Below, in pieces: positions 5,017 to 5,968 of a DNA stretch of 5,968 nt (the first letter of the stretch is position 1; each line of letters starts with the position of its first letter). The position numbers were made by a program, and so were the translations under genes. This stretch comes from Deltaproteobacteria bacterium. Lineage in GTDB: Bacteria; Myxococcota; Myxococcia; Myxococcales; 40CM-4-68-19. Below the pieces are notes generated by a model. It had not been told where the DNA came from, searched no databases, and worked only from the letters and a program-made list of their open reading frames with translations. The stretch is taken from NCBI GenBank assembly GCA_005879095.1, contig VBLM01000403.1, positions 1 to 5,968 of the forward strand, in the 5' to 3' direction.

Positions 5017-5925
5017 TTGATCGACGGTCTGGAAACCCTGCTCCTCGAACGATCGCCGGATTTGCTGGTGGTCCTCGACGGCGAGCTCAAGGTGGTCAAT
5101 GCGAGTGCGGGCCTGCGGTCCGCGGTGCCGCTGGTGGCGCCCGGCGAGGACTTTCTTCGCTCGCTCGACGACAAGTCGCAGGCGCGGTTCCGGCAGGCGA
5201 TGACCATCGACCGCGACGTGACTTCGGCGCTCTCGCTGGAGCTGGTCCATCGCGGGAAAGAGCGCCTGATTACGACTGCTTACCGGTTTTTCGGGCTGGA
5301 GCGGCCGTACATCGGCGGGGTGGGGCGCGAGGCGCCGTCGTCGTCCGAGCTGGTCGATCAGGTCGAGGTGCTGCGGCGGCGGTACCACGAGTCGGTCGCG
5401 CAGCTGGCGTCCTTGACCGGGCGGCTGCGCGAGCTGGCGATGATCGACTCTTTGACGGGCGTGCTGAATCGGCGGGCGTTTCTCGATCATGCGGATGGCG
5501 AGTGGGTCCGACACCGCAGGCACAACCACGTGCTGGCCTGCGCGATGGTCGACGTCGACGGGTTCAAGAAGATCAACGACACGTTCGGGCACGCGGCGGG
5601 TGATGCGGTGCTGCAGCACATCGGCGCGCTGCTGCGAGCGACGCTGCGGGCGAGCGACCTGCCGGCGCGGCTCGGAGGGGACGAGTTCGTGGCGTTGATG
5701 CCGGAGACGGAGATCGCGGGGGCAGCCGCGCTCGGGGAGCGGCTGCTGGAGCGGGTGCAGCAGCAGCCTTTGATTGTGCTCGATCAGAGCCTGGTGGCAT
5801 CGCTCTCGATCGGCATCGCCAGCGCTGACGGCTGCAACAACCTCGAAGAGCTGCTCGCCAAGGCGGATCAGGCGCTGTATCGGGCGAAGAAGGAAGGGCG
5901 CGCCCGCGTCTGCATCGCGGCGTAA
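5017..5925 (+). CDS. diguanylate cyclase with N-terminal PAS-like sensor (GGDEF protein)
   Basis: This protein makes the second messenger c-di-GMP from two GTP. It is 302 aa from the TTG at 5017, chosen because it follows a GGGGGA ribosome site and begins just before the first sensor helix. Domains: a PAS-like sensor (about 3-100, LLLERSPDLLVVLDGELKVV at the front); a coiled-coil signalling linker (about 110-140, VDQVEVLRRRYHESVAQL); and the GGDEF domain (about 141-300), beginning with the typical DSLTGVLNRRAF. Catalytic features are intact: metal-binding D179 in VDVDGFKKIND, guanine-binding N187, the signature GGDEF at 220-224, and the inhibitory I-site R211-A-S-D214 exactly five residues before GGDEF. 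SIGIA (264-268) and ADQALYRAKKEGR (283-295) close the domain. An active, product-inhibited enzyme is predicted. No signal peptide or membrane helix and no EAL domain. It is divergent from the SDR-kinase-TPR genes and so may share their control region. Confidence 0.93.
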   Translation: MIDGLETLLLERSPDLLVVLDGELKVVNASAGLRSAVPLVAPGEDFLRSLDDKSQARFRQAMTIDRDVTSALSLELVHRGKERLITTAYRFFGLERPYIGGVGREAPSSSELVDQVEVLRRRYHESVAQLASLTGRLRELAMIDSLTGVLNRRAFLDHADGEWVRHRRHNHVLACAMVDVDGFKKINDTFGHAAGDAVLQHIGALLRATLRASDLPARLGGDEFVALMPETEIAGAAALGERLLERVQQQPLIVLDQSLVASLSIGIASADGCNNLEELLAKADQALYRAKKEGRARVCIAA

Positions 5926-5927
5926 TC

Positions 5928-5962
5928 CGCAAACAACTTGCGAGTGCGGGATCGCTTTTTTT
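5928..5962 (+). terminator. candidate intrinsic terminator after the GGDEF gene
   Basis: Two short overlapping hairpins follow the TAA: CGCAA (5928-5932) with TTGCG (5938-5942), and GCGA (5940-5943) with TCGC (5952-5955). They share bases 5940-5942 and so exclude each other. The second runs directly into seven Ts (5956-5962), the standard layout of an intrinsic terminator, though its 4-bp stem is weak. Confidence 0.5.
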
Positions 5963-5968
5963 GTAGCG

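Noticed and set aside
1..5968. CRISPR array, tRNA, rRNA or toxin-antitoxin pair
   Set aside because: I looked for regularly spaced repeats, cloverleaf-like segments and paired small ORFs and found none. The only repeats are those listed near 1040-1280.

Overview
The window is about 6 kb of mostly very GC-rich DNA. Coding runs almost without gaps from about position 1270 to 5925, with strong G/C bias at third codon positions and GTG and TTG starts beside ATG. The protein types (a soluble PAS-PAS-HisKA-HATPase-receiver kinase, a diguanylate cyclase, a TPR protein, an extended SDR) and the particular flavour of REP-associated transposase suggest a high-GC, signalling-rich bacterium of the Myxococcota / former Deltaproteobacteria type. 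That placement is inference from recognised styles, not from a marker gene.

Left part (1-1270): a lower-GC accessory patch. Positions 1-450 hold no gene I recognise, only two short overlapping open frames that could be remnants. A markedly AT-rich stretch (about 437-517) leads into a RAYT/Y1-type transposase gene (518-1072, +). It keeps the HUH motif and the catalytic tyrosine but looks short at the N-terminus and altered at the C-terminus. The next 200 bases are non-coding and repeat-rich: a perfect 12-bp inverted repeat built from tandem TTGACG units, a nested 12-bp palindrome, a 13-bp imperfect direct repeat and a short hairpin.

Right part (1272-5925): chromosomal-looking signalling genes. 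On the minus strand, in transcription order, come an extended SDR-family NAD(P)-binding protein (4887-3805), a soluble hybrid sensor histidine kinase (3782-1899) and a small TPR protein (1853-1272). The gaps are 22 and 45 nt (12 nt if the TPR protein uses an upstream GTG), so the three are probably one operon. Diverging from it across a 129-bp intergenic region is a PAS-like/GGDEF diguanylate cyclase on the plus strand (5017-5925), followed by a T-tract terminator candidate at the window end.

Working model (inference): the kinase senses a cytosolic signal through two PAS domains and passes phosphate to its own C-terminal receiver or to an unlinked partner. The TPR protein may be a scaffold for it. 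The divergent cyclase makes c-di-GMP, with a product-inhibition site intact. The SDR has lost the usual YxxxK catalytic pair (HxxxR instead), so it may be a binding or regulatory member of its family. I see no CRISPR array, tRNA, rRNA, riboswitch or obviously new multi-gene system. The SDR active-site change and the composite repeat next to the transposase are the most unusual items.
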